A DNA stretch of 32,107 nt, taken from the NCBI GenBank assembly GCA_964541895.1, contig CAZISM010000058.1:1-32107 (forward strand), given 5' to 3'. The stretch comes from CAZISM01 sp964541895. GTDB lineage: Bacteria; Zhuqueibacterota; Zhuqueibacteria; Residuimicrobiales; Residuimicrobiaceae. Position 1 is the first letter of the stretch. Every line of letters starts with the position of its first letter. The notes under the pieces are model-generated. The model saw only the letters and a program-made list of their open reading frames with translations. It had not been told where the DNA came from and ran no database searches. Both the position numbers and the translations under genes were made by a program. Positions 15,035-23,303 of this stretch are shown here, one piece after another.

Positions 15035-15553
15035 TCAGGCCAACCGGCGACGCAACAGTCGGAAGAAGAGCAACGCCAGCGCCGCGCCGATGACGGCGGT
15101 GACGAACTGCGGCAGGGCCATGAGCGAAATCAAAGCGGACGGAAGCGTCTTGCCGAGCAGAAACGGCAGCAGAAAGCGGGCGGCGACGAATAACACCAGA
15201 CTTTTGCCGAACGCAGACAGCACCACAGCCAGGCCGCTGCGCCACACGGTCGCAGCGCCTCGCGGCGCTTTGCGATGGATCGCATTAAAGAGGACCACAA
15301 AGAGCATGTTGGCCAGGATGATGAACGGCACCATGGGCGCGAGAGGAGCCGGCAACTGACCGCGCAGCAAGGCGAGCAGCGGCGTGATGCAGGAAAGAGC
15401 CATGCCGGCCGGCGTGGAGATGAGCAGGCTGGTGAGTATGAGCATAAAGTTGACGAACGGACCGGTCAGGGGTTGAGGCAGTCCTATCATTTCCACGGCC
15501 ATGGTGATGGAAATCAGCAAGACCAGTCTGGTCATCCATATAGTTGAACGCAA
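15035..15553 (-). CDS. ECF transporter S-component-like membrane protein
   Basis: This 172-residue, very hydrophobic protein has about five to six membrane segments. The segment TPLLALLRGQLPAPLAPMVP followed by FIILANM is characteristic of substrate-specific (S) components of energy-coupling factor transporters (PF12822-type), which bind a vitamin or metal and dock on a shared EcfA/EcfT module. No EcfA or EcfT gene is in the window, as expected for a group II system with a dispersed S component. A TTG start at 15553 is chosen because AAGGAAAGG lies 9 nt upstream; the in-frame ATG at 15535 has no ribosome binding site. The ligand is unknown. It could also be an uncharacterised membrane protein of similar shape. 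Confidence 0.65.
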   Translation of the reverse strand: MRSTIWMTRLVLLISITMAVEMIGLPQPLTGPFVNFMLILTSLLISTPAGMALSCITPLLALLRGQLPAPLAPMVPFIILANMLFVVLFNAIHRKAPRGAATVWRSGLAVVLSAFGKSLVLFVAARFLLPFLLGKTLPSALISLMALPQFVTAVIGAALALLFFRLLRRRLA

Positions 15554-15594
15554 GCGGGCGATCCTTTCCTTGTCCCGGCTAAACTATAACCAAA

Positions 15595-15622
15595 CGTCGG
15601 ACACCTTTGGAGGTGTCCGACG
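15595..15622 (-). terminator. TGTCGGAC-family hairpin between AgmX/TonB-like and S-component genes
   Basis: A perfect 12-bp stem (CGTCGGACACCT 15595-15606, loop TTGG, AGGTGTCCGACG 15611-15622) lies 48 nt after the stop of the minus-strand TonB-like gene. The T-run is short (TTTGG on minus, GTTTTG on plus), so termination may be weak. It shares the TCGGAC core with three other hairpins in the window. Confidence 0.55.
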
Positions 15623-15670
15623 GTTTTGACTCTTTGAGCGAAACGCACTCTTCTTTCTCGCTGTGGTCGT

Positions 15671-16921
15671 CTATTCGACGCGGCTAAAGACCAGCGGCAC
15701 ATTGACGGTGATCGATCCTTCCGGGATCGGTTCAAAACGTAAGCGACGCAGGATGGCGATGATTTCACGGACAAAGTCGTCGTTTTCAACCGTAGACTCG
15801 ACCACGCCGGTGTTGGAGACGCTGCCGTCGGCTTCGATGGTCACGTCGATGCTGACCTTGCCGCGCAGGTTGGCGTCGGTGCGCAGGTATTTGGTATAGG
15901 CGTACATGATGCGGCCCTGCTGGGAATTGATCACGCCCATGACCGAGGAGGAGGTGCGGCGCACCATGGCGGCCTGGGATCCCCGGATCGGGCCCGGCGC
16001 CTGAATGTTGACCTGTCCCTGTTTCTGCAGGCTGACTTTTTGTACGCCTTTGACATCGGAGATGAGGTCATCGACGCCGCCGCTGACTTCCACCTGGGAG
16101 AGGTCGAGGTCGCCGACGCCGGAACCGTTGCCGCTGCCATAGCCCTGTCCCGAGCCGCTGCCGTAACCGCCGTCGCCGCCGCCGGGGCCGCGGTTCACCT
16201 GAGATTGCGACATGAGGCGATCGAGGTCCTGCAGAGAACGGTCGTCCAGCAGCAGGTTGGTGTTGCGTTTGGCTTTGGCGTCATTGACCGGTACGATCAT
16301 GCCGAGCACGCCGAGGTAATTGGCGGTGGAGCCGCCCAGCAGGTTGCGGCCGCCGCCGCGCTGCGCCTGTTGCGGCGGTTCCTCCAGCGTGGAGGGCGGC
16401 GGTCCCAGTTCGATATATTTCATTCGCACGGTTTTGGTAGCCACCGGTTCCGGGGTCATGGCGTTGTAGAGCCAATAGATGCTCAGCAGCAGGATGTGTA
16501 TCGCGGCCGCGCTGCCCAGGCCCCAGGTCATAAAGCGCTGCGCCCCTTTTTTCAATTCGACGGCGCCATATTTCCTTCTGACGAACGCCGGCTGCAGAAC
16601 CGGCTCGGGCGGGGGTGGCTCTTTAAAGCGCTTGACTTCCGTCTGCAGGCGGTTGATTTCACTGTCCAGTCGCTGCACATCCTGATGCAGCTGTTTCAGC
16701 TGGTTGAGAGCTATGGCCAGATCGGTTTTTACCGCTGCCGGAAACGGATGCTGCAGAATCGACTCCAGCGGTTTGATGGCGTTCAATTCGTCGCGATCAT
16801 CAATGATCTTGTGATCCTTGAGACAACGGTACACCCTGTCCTGAAAATAGTCTCGCAGTCCTAAAAGCCGTTCGCGGGTTTGTTTGATATTGCGTAGTTG
16901 TCGGTCGCTATCGTATGACAT
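15671..16921 (-). CDS. AgmX/TonB-type energy-transducing membrane protein
   Basis: The protein has 416 residues. An N-terminal cytoplasmic part (1-130) with a coiled-coil-like stretch (about 66-100) and a PPPPEP tract leads to one membrane helix at about 131-154. After this come a proline-containing periplasmic part (PPPSTLEEPPQ), a glycine/serine-rich tract (about 246-270) and a C-terminal TonB/AgmX domain (about 315-416: GRIMYAYTKYLR, GKVSIDVTIEADGSV, LRRLRFEPIPEGSITVNVPL). TonB C-terminal domains pass energy from an inner-membrane motor to outer-membrane partners. The long cytoplasmic N-terminus is unlike classical TonB and more like AgmX/GltJ-type proteins of Myxococcus. It is the last gene of a five-gene minus-strand cluster with two TPR proteins and a barrel-like protein. 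No ExbB/ExbD gene is in the window. Confidence 0.82.
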   Translation of the reverse strand: MSYDSDRQLRNIKQTRERLLGLRDYFQDRVYRCLKDHKIIDDRDELNAIKPLESILQHPFPAAVKTDLAIALNQLKQLHQDVQRLDSEINRLQTEVKRFKEPPPPEPVLQPAFVRRKYGAVELKKGAQRFMTWGLGSAAAIHILLLSIYWLYNAMTPEPVATKTVRMKYIELGPPPSTLEEPPQQAQRGGGRNLLGGSTANYLGVLGMIVPVNDAKAKRNTNLLLDDRSLQDLDRLMSQSQVNRGPGGGDGGYGSGSGQGYGSGNGSGVGDLDLSQVEVSGGVDDLISDVKGVQKVSLQKQGQVNIQAPGPIRGSQAAMVRRTSSSVMGVINSQQGRIMYAYTKYLRTDANLRGKVSIDVTIEADGSVSNTGVVESTVENDDFVREIIAILRRLRFEPIPEGSITVNVPLVFSRVE

Positions 16922-16937
16922 GTGTTCCTCGATTAGC

Positions 16938-16977
16938 AGACGTCTTGTCCGGCCGATCCAGTCGGCAAGGGACGTCT
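16938..16977 (-). promoter_or_regulatory. Hairpin in the leader of the AgmX/TonB-like gene
   Basis: AGACGTC (16938-16944) and GACGTCT (16971-16977) form an outer stem, and GCCGA/TCGGC (16952-16956, 16962-16966) an inner one. It ends about 16 nt before the start codon on the minus strand, in the 169-nt gap after the small exported protein gene. The role is unknown. Confidence 0.35.
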
Positions 16978-17090
16978 CCGGTGTTCAATGGCGGTTTGTA
17001 ATGGCGTATCGGTTAACCTGAAGGGCTCCATCAACCTTGGCTCAGCGGCTGCAAACAAAATGGGTGACGGGCGAGGGCTCTGTCCAGGAG

Positions 17091-17465
17091 TTACCAGGGG
17101 ATGACATCCTTGCGATCTTGCGTTCCCGCCTGGGTCTGTTTTTTGACGGTTAATTTTTTCTTTTCCACGGGTCGGAAAATTTCGTTGAAAAAAGAGCGTT
17201 CGATATTGATATCGTCGATTTCCGGGTTGCGGCCCGGAATGATAAACACCGCTTGTGGTTTTTCCAGCCGGCCTTCGATTTCGATTTTATCCAGCAACAG
17301 GCGGACGGCGCCGTCATCCACTGGCGCGACCTGCGGCTGTTGCGGCCGCGCCGCTGTGGTGTCCGCGGCCGGCGCTGTGGTTTTTTTCTCCTGACCGGCG
17401 ACCGGAATCGTCGGTACGGTCAGGCCCAGCAGGCAGAGGCTGAAAACGGTATAGATTCTGGACAT
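17091..17465 (-). CDS. Small exported protein of the envelope cluster, unknown function
   Basis: The protein has 124 residues when started at the ATG at 17465. This start gives a clean signal peptide (hydrophobic YTVFSLCLLGLTVP, then PVAGQ). An upstream start at 17513 would overlap the TPR gene and bury the signal. The mature part has a low-complexity linker rich in T, A, P and Q, then a segment LLLDKIEIEGRLEKPQAVFI and a FFNEIF motif near residues 88-93. I recognise no family. The IEIEGRLEKPQ segment resembles short exported proteins that sit next to TonB/AgmX genes in similar clusters (weak inference). It lies between the large TPR protein gene (40-nt gap) and the AgmX/TonB-like gene, so a structural role in the same complex is likely. 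Confidence 0.7.
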   Translation of the reverse strand: MSRIYTVFSLCLLGLTVPTIPVAGQEKKTTAPAADTTAARPQQPQVAPVDDGAVRLLLDKIEIEGRLEKPQAVFIIPGRNPEIDDINIERSFFNEIFRPVEKKKLTVKKQTQAGTQDRKDVIPW

Positions 17466-17505
17466 AAGGTTACCTGTGTTCGAATGGCAAGTGGTCCATA
17501 GTAGC

Positions 17506-20500
17506 TCATTCACCGGTGCCGTTGGTGATATCGTTTTGCGGCTGGATGGGCTGGCCGGGGCGATAGCCCAACTCCTGCATGAGCGCGTGCATGCGTTCGC
17601 GGCACAAGTTGATCCAGGTGTTGTCGATCTGGTTCGAGTGTGCCTGATCCACGGTCTTTATATAGGTCTCGAGGGCGCGCTCCTGGTAGGGCCGCATGGC
17701 TTCGTTCAATTTGGTCTGATAGGTCAGGAGCTCATCGCCCTGGAGTCCGGCCGGGACCGGGGCGTCGCGCAAGGCGCGCACAAACTCTTCCAGCGCCATG
17801 CCGATGCGATAGGAGGAGGCGGTGCTCCAGTCGGCAACCTGGAACTCGAGGGCATCGCGATACGCCTTGAACACATCCTGGAATTTTTTCCGTTTTTGCG
17901 TCAGCTCGCGGGCGGTGGCCAGCGAGATTTTTTTATAGTCATCAAACATCAGTTCACCGATCATGAACTGTGCCTGGGCGGCGTAATAGGCATCGGCGTC
18001 GCGGCCGGCGGCGGTATAGCCGCGGTACAACTCTACGGTTCGTAGAAACGCCCGTTCCGCCGATTCGAACTGCCCGGCTTTGTGCGCCATTTCGCCGGCT
18101 TTGAAGGCGCACTCCAGGACCTCGCTCACGGTGTCCGGGTACTGGCTGACAAAACGATCATAGACGTTTTTGGCGCGGTTCCAATCCTGCAGCATTTCGT
18201 AGCAGAGCGCCGCGCTCTTGAGGGAGCGCACGGCCATGGGCGACCGGGGGTAACGGTCCACCAGCAGCAGGTAATTGCCGGCGGCCAGCGGCCAGTCGTT
18301 GTGTTTTTCGCGCAGATTGGCGGCGCGGTACAGCGACTGGTCCGCCAGTTCGGACTGGGGCGTGGTGTTGGCCAGCTCTTCAAAGGTCTGGGCGGCCAGG
18401 GTGTCCCGTTTGGCTTTTTGATATTGCATGGCCGCCTCGAACAGAGCGCGGCTGCGCATTTGGCTGTCCTTGCTTTCCAGGGCCACGACGTGCAAGAGTT
18501 GGGCGGATTCTTCCAGTTTGTTCTGCAGGCTGAGGCCTTCGGCCAGTTTGAATTTGGCGGCGCCGGCCAGTTTAAGGGCGCGATCGCTGAATTGAACCGA
18601 GTCGGGATAGTGTTTGGCCAAGGCGCTGAACCAGGCATCCGCCTGCTCGTACTGTCCGGCGTCAAAATAACACTGTCCGGCGTTCATCGCGGCGGTCAGA
18701 TGATACGGACTGGCGGGGCCTGATTCGACCACTTTTTTATACACCCGCACCGCCCAGGGGTAGGCTTTGAGCTCGTTCAGCACTTCGCCGTATTTCATCA
18801 TCACGGCGTCAAACCATTTGCTGCCGGCGAAAAGGCGGCTGAAATCGTTGCAGGCGCGCAGCACTTCACCTTCCGACGGCCGGGTGATGGTGACAATCAG
18901 CACATCATCGCCGGCGATGAACTCGTCGATATAGATGGCGGTGCTGTCTTTGGCCGGTTCCACGCCCATATTCTGATACGAGCAGAGGACGCGGTTGTAC
19001 GCCGCTTCCTCCCGATAGGAGGAGGAGTCGTACTGGGTCACGACCTTTTGGTACGCTAGAGCCGCTTCCTTGAACAGGCTTTGTGCGTAATAGCATTCGG
19101 CGATATAGTACTGGATGCGGCCGGCGTCGGCGGCGTTGGGAAATTTTTCCAGAAACTCCTGGTATTTGCGAATGGCCAGCTGATAGTCGCGGTTGGTGGA
19201 TTTTTTCTGCGCCTGCGCCTGGTAATACGCGCCGAGATAGAGCAGCGTTTCCTGGGCCATGGCGGTGGCGGCCCGGTATTTTTCACCTTCCGGAAACTTG
19301 CTGAGCCAGCGGCCGCCCGGTCCGAACTCTTGCACGACTTTTTCGCGAATGGTATTGGCCTGCTCGGTGTTGCCGTCCAGCTCATAGTTCTCGACGATCC
19401 GTTTGTACAGGCTCGGCGCCTCTTCATGATACGGGTACAGATCGAGGACAACGGTCAGGGAGGCGATCGCCTCTTCGTAATAGTTTCGTTTCTGGTAGAG
19501 TTCGGCCAGCGTGGTCAGAACCGGCAGGGTGTAGTATTGGTCGGTGCGATCCTGAAAAAAGGTCCGGGCGCCTTCCGGGCCGCCGAATTCGCTGTAACAG
19601 CTGGCGATATACTGAATGGATTCCGAGCGCAGGTCCGCCTTGGATTTGCCGATGACCTTGGAATCGGTCTTTTCCACCAGGGCGATATCTTCCAGCAGAT
19701 AGATAAATGTGGTGATCGAGTTGGCATAATCGTTCAGATTATAATAGGACCAGCCCAGCTTGTAGAGCGCCATGTCAAAGTAGGGGTTGTCCCAATGCCC
19801 GAGCAGCAGGCGATAGTGCTCGATAGCGGTGTTGTATTCCCGCCGGTCGAAATGATATTCGCCGACGCGAAAATGGGCTTCCAGATTAATCATCGATTGC
19901 GGATACTCTTCGATGATGTTCTGAAAAAACTGCTGGGCCAGTTGGGAGTTGCCTTCCTGGAGATGGGCCATGGCCAGGCGGTAATAGACGCGGTCTTTGC
20001 CCCTGGCATCGGGAAACTCTTTGATCAGCCGGTAACAGTATTCGATGGTGGTGGCCAGGCTGATGCGCGGCATGATGGGTTCGTCGCTGCGCTGTTTGGC
20101 GTCATACGCTTCCAGCTCTTTTTCGTACACTGCCATGGCTTTCTGGTAGAGCAGCATCGAACGCCGTTCGTGCAGTTCGGCCAGTTGCAGCAGCACCGTC
20201 GGCACAAATTCGGCGGTCGGGTATTCCCGCACCAGCCGCTCATGATCTTCGATGATCTTGTTNNNNNNNNNNNNNNNNNNNNNNNNNNNNNNNNNNNNNN
20301 NNNNNNNNNNNNNNNNNNNNNNNNNNNNNNNNNNNNNNNNNNNNNNNNNNNNNNNNNNNNNNATTCGGCGGTCGGGTATTCCCGCACCAGCCGCTCATGA
20401 TCTTCGATGATCTTGTTGAGGCGGTCCAGGTCCTGGCCCGCTTCCCGCAGCACGGCAGCGACAAAGGCGCCCTGATCCTGGGCGGCAGCGGTTCGAAGCG

Positions 20501-20555
20501 GCAGCGCGCCGCCGGCGACAACGACCAGGAGGATATTATAAAGGAATCGTTTCAT
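17506..20555 (-). CDS. Large periplasmic TPR protein, interrupted by a false assembly gap
   Basis: This tetratricopeptide-repeat protein starts at 20555 (ATG) with a signal peptide (MKRFLYNILLVVVAGGALPL, then TAAAQ). The gene crosses a run of 100 N. The 55 nt on each side of the N run are identical. Removing one copy plus the N restores a single frame of 2895 nt, or 964 residues, in which REYPTAE continues directly into FVPTVLLQLAEL. Many TPR-like units follow, with motifs such as ALYKLGWSYYNLNDY, IQYYIAECYYAQSLFKEA and AAMNAGQCYFDAGQYEQA. The family resembles BamD/YbgF-type and GltE/PglI-type scaffold proteins that bind other envelope proteins. It lies in a cluster with a second TPR protein, a barrel-like protein and the TonB/AgmX-like transducer. 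As given in the sequence, the two halves are out of frame (155 extra nt), so automatic annotation will break the gene. Confidence 0.88.
20208..20417. other. Scaffold gap of 100 N flanked by identical 55-nt copies
   Basis: Positions 20263-20362 are 100 N. The 55 nt at 20208-20262 are identical to the 55 nt at 20363-20417. A fixed-length N run between overlapping contig ends is typical of a scaffolder that failed to merge contigs overlapping by the assembly k-mer (55). The real sequence probably lacks both the N run and one of the copies. Confidence 0.93.
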
Positions 20556-20593
20556 ATTATGGCATTACGAGTTCTTTTTAGTGCACGATAGTC

Positions 20594-20625
20594 AAAAAAT
20601 GTCGGACGCCTTTGAGGTCCGGCAT
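20594..20625 (-). terminator. TGTCGGAC-family terminator after the second TPR gene
   Basis: ATGTCGGAC (20599-20607) pairs with GTCCGGCAT (20617-20625) with one T-G wobble. On the minus strand it is followed by six T. It lies about 20 nt after the stop of the 445-residue TPR gene and upstream of the large TPR gene, so the cluster may be two transcription units or read through partly. Confidence 0.65.
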
Positions 20626-20645
20626 TTGGTTCCGGTTTTTCCGGG

Positions 20646-21983
20646 CTATGGTTGAATGGTATTTAAAAATTCAGCGCGGGAACGGCCGAACTCGGCATAG
20701 CCCCGCCAGTCGCGCCGTTCTTCCCGCCGTCCGGCCAGGCGCTGCAGATCATCCATTTGCGTCGAGAGTTCGTTGAACACCTGCCGTTCTTCATGAATGC
20801 GTTTGAGAAGTCCTTCGCGCATCTCCATCAGGCGGCGGCTTTCGTCTTTTAAATAGGTCGGCGCCTTGTCGTCCACACTGATCGGCATGGCATCGAGGAG
20901 GCGGCTTTCGAGAACCAGCAGATCCATCCTGGTTTTTTCCATGCTGATGTTGGCCTCTTTGAGGGCGGCGCGCACCTGCTGGACCAGGGCCGGAATAGAC
21001 TCCTTTTTGGGAAACAGCTGGATCAGATGATCGTACACGGCGATCCCGTCGGTATAGCGTCTCAATTTCAGGTAACAGCGGCCGAGCAGGAACAGCGCCT
21101 CTTCGCCGTTTTCCGTCTGCGGAAATTGGTTCACCAGGGTCGTCAGCGGCATGATGGCATCGGTGTGTTTTTCCTGCATGGTGGCGGCCCAGCCGGCGGC
21201 CAGAAGCGCGGCGTCATAATTTTTATGCTCGACGGACACGGCGGTAAACTGGGAAAACGCCTGGGCATAGTAGCCGAGTTCATAGTAGAGATAGCCCAGC
21301 GTCAGATGCGCCTCGTCGACAATGGCCCGCCGTTGCTCGTCGGTGACACCGAGATTGCAGACGCCGTGCAGCGTGGACACGGCCTGGCGGATGTTTTTCA
21401 GGCGCAGCTGCGACAGCGCCATGGTATACTGGCCAAAATCATAGTATCGGCTCTTGTCGGAAATGGATGAAAAGAGCTGGATCGCTTTGGGATGATCCTT
21501 GAAACGATAGTAGCATTGACCGGCGTAATAATAGGAAGCATCCAGCACATCCGTCGGCGCATTGGAGCGCACGATGGTGTTGTGGAATTCGAGGCAACGG
21601 GCATAATCGCCGCGATCGAATTCGATGCGCTGCAGTCCCAGCAGCGCCTGCGGCAGATACGGGCTGCGCACATAATGATTGAGCAGGTAGGTGTAGAGCT
21701 TGCCGGCGCCGTTGTTCAGTCCGAGTTCATAGAGGCAATCGCCCAAAAGATAGACCACCTCGTCGGATTTGCTGAACGTCGGATTAAAGTCCATCAGAAT
21801 GATGAGATCGCGGGCGCCTTCCCAATAGGATTGGCGCGCCAGCGCTGTTTTGGCGTTCAGCAGCAGCTTTTCGGACGAGTTTTCCAGTTTGCGTTCCGGT
21901 TGCGCCGCTGTCCCATTCTGGAGCAAGCTCCACAGCAGGGCCAGGCTGCAACACGCAATATGTAGACAGGATCGATAGGTCAT
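20646..21983 (-). CDS. Exported TPR protein with C-terminal coiled coil
   Basis: The protein has 445 residues. It has a signal peptide (hydrophobic LHIACCSLALLWSLL, then NGTAAQ), a Tol-Pal YbgF/BamD-like TPR region at about 35-335 (EVVYLLGDCLYELG, ASYYYAGQCYYRFKDHPKAI, ALFLLGRCYLKLRRYTDGIAVY), and a charged helical C-terminus at about 340-440 that probably forms a coiled coil. Such proteins are periplasmic scaffolds in multi-protein envelope systems. It is encoded 58 nt downstream of the outer-membrane barrel-like gene and upstream of the larger TPR gene. The two TPR proteins share a layout but are not close copies. The ribosome binding site is weak. Confidence 0.85.
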   Translation of the reverse strand: MTYRSCLHIACCSLALLWSLLQNGTAAQPERKLENSSEKLLLNAKTALARQSYWEGARDLIILMDFNPTFSKSDEVVYLLGDCLYELGLNNGAGKLYTYLLNHYVRSPYLPQALLGLQRIEFDRGDYARCLEFHNTIVRSNAPTDVLDASYYYAGQCYYRFKDHPKAIQLFSSISDKSRYYDFGQYTMALSQLRLKNIRQAVSTLHGVCNLGVTDEQRRAIVDEAHLTLGYLYYELGYYAQAFSQFTAVSVEHKNYDAALLAAGWAATMQEKHTDAIMPLTTLVNQFPQTENGEEALFLLGRCYLKLRRYTDGIAVYDHLIQLFPKKESIPALVQQVRAALKEANISMEKTRMDLLVLESRLLDAMPISVDDKAPTYLKDESRRLMEMREGLLKRIHEERQVFNELSTQMDDLQRLAGRREERRDWRGYAEFGRSRAEFLNTIQP

Positions 21984-22041
21984 AGGTCAACCAAGCCGGG
22001 ACCAGGCGCCGGTCACAGGGCGTCTGGACGCGTCGGCCGGA

Positions 22042-23106
22042 CTACATCGGTTGCTTTTCCTTTTTTTCTTTTTCAATGCTCTTTTTCAGCTCTTCCAGTT
22101 CTTTCGTCACCTGCTCCCGTTTTTTACGGATTTCTTCGAGTTTGCGTTTTTCTTCGTTCTGCTGGGCGCGGTTGACTTTTTCTTCCGGCGTCATCAGCGT
22201 GAATAGCGTCGTGCGATAGCTGGCGCCGATGTGCAGCTTCCAGTCGGCATAGCGCCGCAGGAACGGGTTTCTGGCCACCTCTTGCGAAGTCGGCCGATAG
22301 CCGCCGAGGCGCAGATCGGCCGCGACATCGACGATAAAATCCTGCAGAGCGATGAGGCGAATGCCCTGGGAAAAGCGGATCGGATTTTGATTAAAACGGG
22401 TTTCCCGCTGATTGACAAACATCTCGCCGGTCACCTCCGAGTAGAGCTGATAGCCGCGTACCGGAAATTTCATACCGGCGCCGATGAGCAGTTGATCTTT
22501 TTTGTCGGCAAAATAACGGTCCAGCCAGTTGTTATCTTTGTAGCCCAGGTTCAAGGTCAATTTAAGCGGCTTGGCCGAGCCGGTTCTTTTCAAGTCCATG
22601 TTGAGCAATCCCATCAGAGCCCAGCCGTTATGGTTGAACGAAAAGGTTTCAAAAGGGATGTCGTGATTGGGCGCAGTGGGAAACTGGGCATAGGCCAGCA
22701 GGCCCGGCTGCAGCCAGGAGCTGCCGTTGGCTACGTGCAGCTTGAGGCCGGTCTGGGTGTCGCCGATCGGCCCCCAGAGATCGTGCTGGTTGTCCTGATA
22801 CGGCATGGTGTGCAGAAACACTTCCATGAATTTGAACAATCCCAAAGTCAGGTTGAGATTAAACGCGTTGTCCTTGATGAGAACGCTGCGCACCTCTTTT
22901 TTGCCTGCTGACAGATACTGGACGTTGTCGCGTTTTTCGACAAAGACGTTGTAAAAAGCGTTGATGTAGAGATGTCCGGGAGTGATCGTTTCGGCGTCGA
23001 TTATACGCAACTGTCCTTTGCTGCCGCTCAGGGTGACCTGTGCTGACAAGGCAGCAACACCCAGGATCATGACAAACAGTAGAACAAAGATTCCGTGTCG
23101 TTCCAA
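22042..23106 (-). CDS. Probable outer-membrane beta-barrel protein with charged C-terminal tail
   Basis: The protein has 354 residues. A TTG start at 23106 is supported by GGAG 8 nt upstream. It has a signal peptide (IFVLLFVMILGVAALSAQ), then about 280 residues of alternating-hydrophobicity strands (PGHLYINAFYNVFVE, NLNLTLGLFKFMEVFLH, TGLKLHVANG, LKLTLNLGYKDN, DQLLIGAGMKFP, YQLYSEVTGEM) that look like barrel strands. Residues from about 310 to the end are a highly charged Lys/Glu helix (EEKRKLEEIRKKREQ), an unusual tail for a barrel, which could contact periplasmic TPR proteins. It is the first gene of the envelope cluster: a promoter-like element is upstream and the TPR gene follows closely. 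I recognise no named family. Confidence 0.75.
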   Translation of the reverse strand: MERHGIFVLLFVMILGVAALSAQVTLSGSKGQLRIIDAETITPGHLYINAFYNVFVEKRDNVQYLSAGKKEVRSVLIKDNAFNLNLTLGLFKFMEVFLHTMPYQDNQHDLWGPIGDTQTGLKLHVANGSSWLQPGLLAYAQFPTAPNHDIPFETFSFNHNGWALMGLLNMDLKRTGSAKPLKLTLNLGYKDNNWLDRYFADKKDQLLIGAGMKFPVRGYQLYSEVTGEMFVNQRETRFNQNPIRFSQGIRLIALQDFIVDVAADLRLGGYRPTSQEVARNPFLRRYADWKLHIGASYRTTLFTLMTPEEKVNRAQQNEEKRKLEEIRKKREQVTKELEELKKSIEKEKKEKQPM

Positions 23107-23142
23107 AGCCTTATCTCCAGGTTAGTTCAATTACAAACCTTT

Positions 23143-23171
23143 AAAATAATAGAGTTTATTCAATTATTCAA
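23143..23171 (-). promoter_or_regulatory. Putative promoter of the envelope cluster
   Basis: On the minus strand, TTGAAT (23171-23166) and TATTTT (23148-23143) are 17 bp apart in an AT-rich island, about 40 nt upstream of the barrel-like gene. The layout is like the one proposed upstream of the polyamine operon. Confidence 0.45.
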
Positions 23172-23303
23172 TATATTTCTTGCGCACTCCCGGGACCGGG
23201 GGCAGATTCTGATCCGGCGCTTCTCTGGGTGTGATTTTTCATGGTCTGCTGGCCGATTCTCTGGAATATAGCTGCAAAGCCGGCTGGACGCAGAAACCAC
23301 ACC

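Noticed and set aside
19081..20400. Antisense frame on the plus strand running across the N gap
   Set aside because: It contains the N run, and the TPR gene is on the minus strand with signal peptide and repeat motifs.
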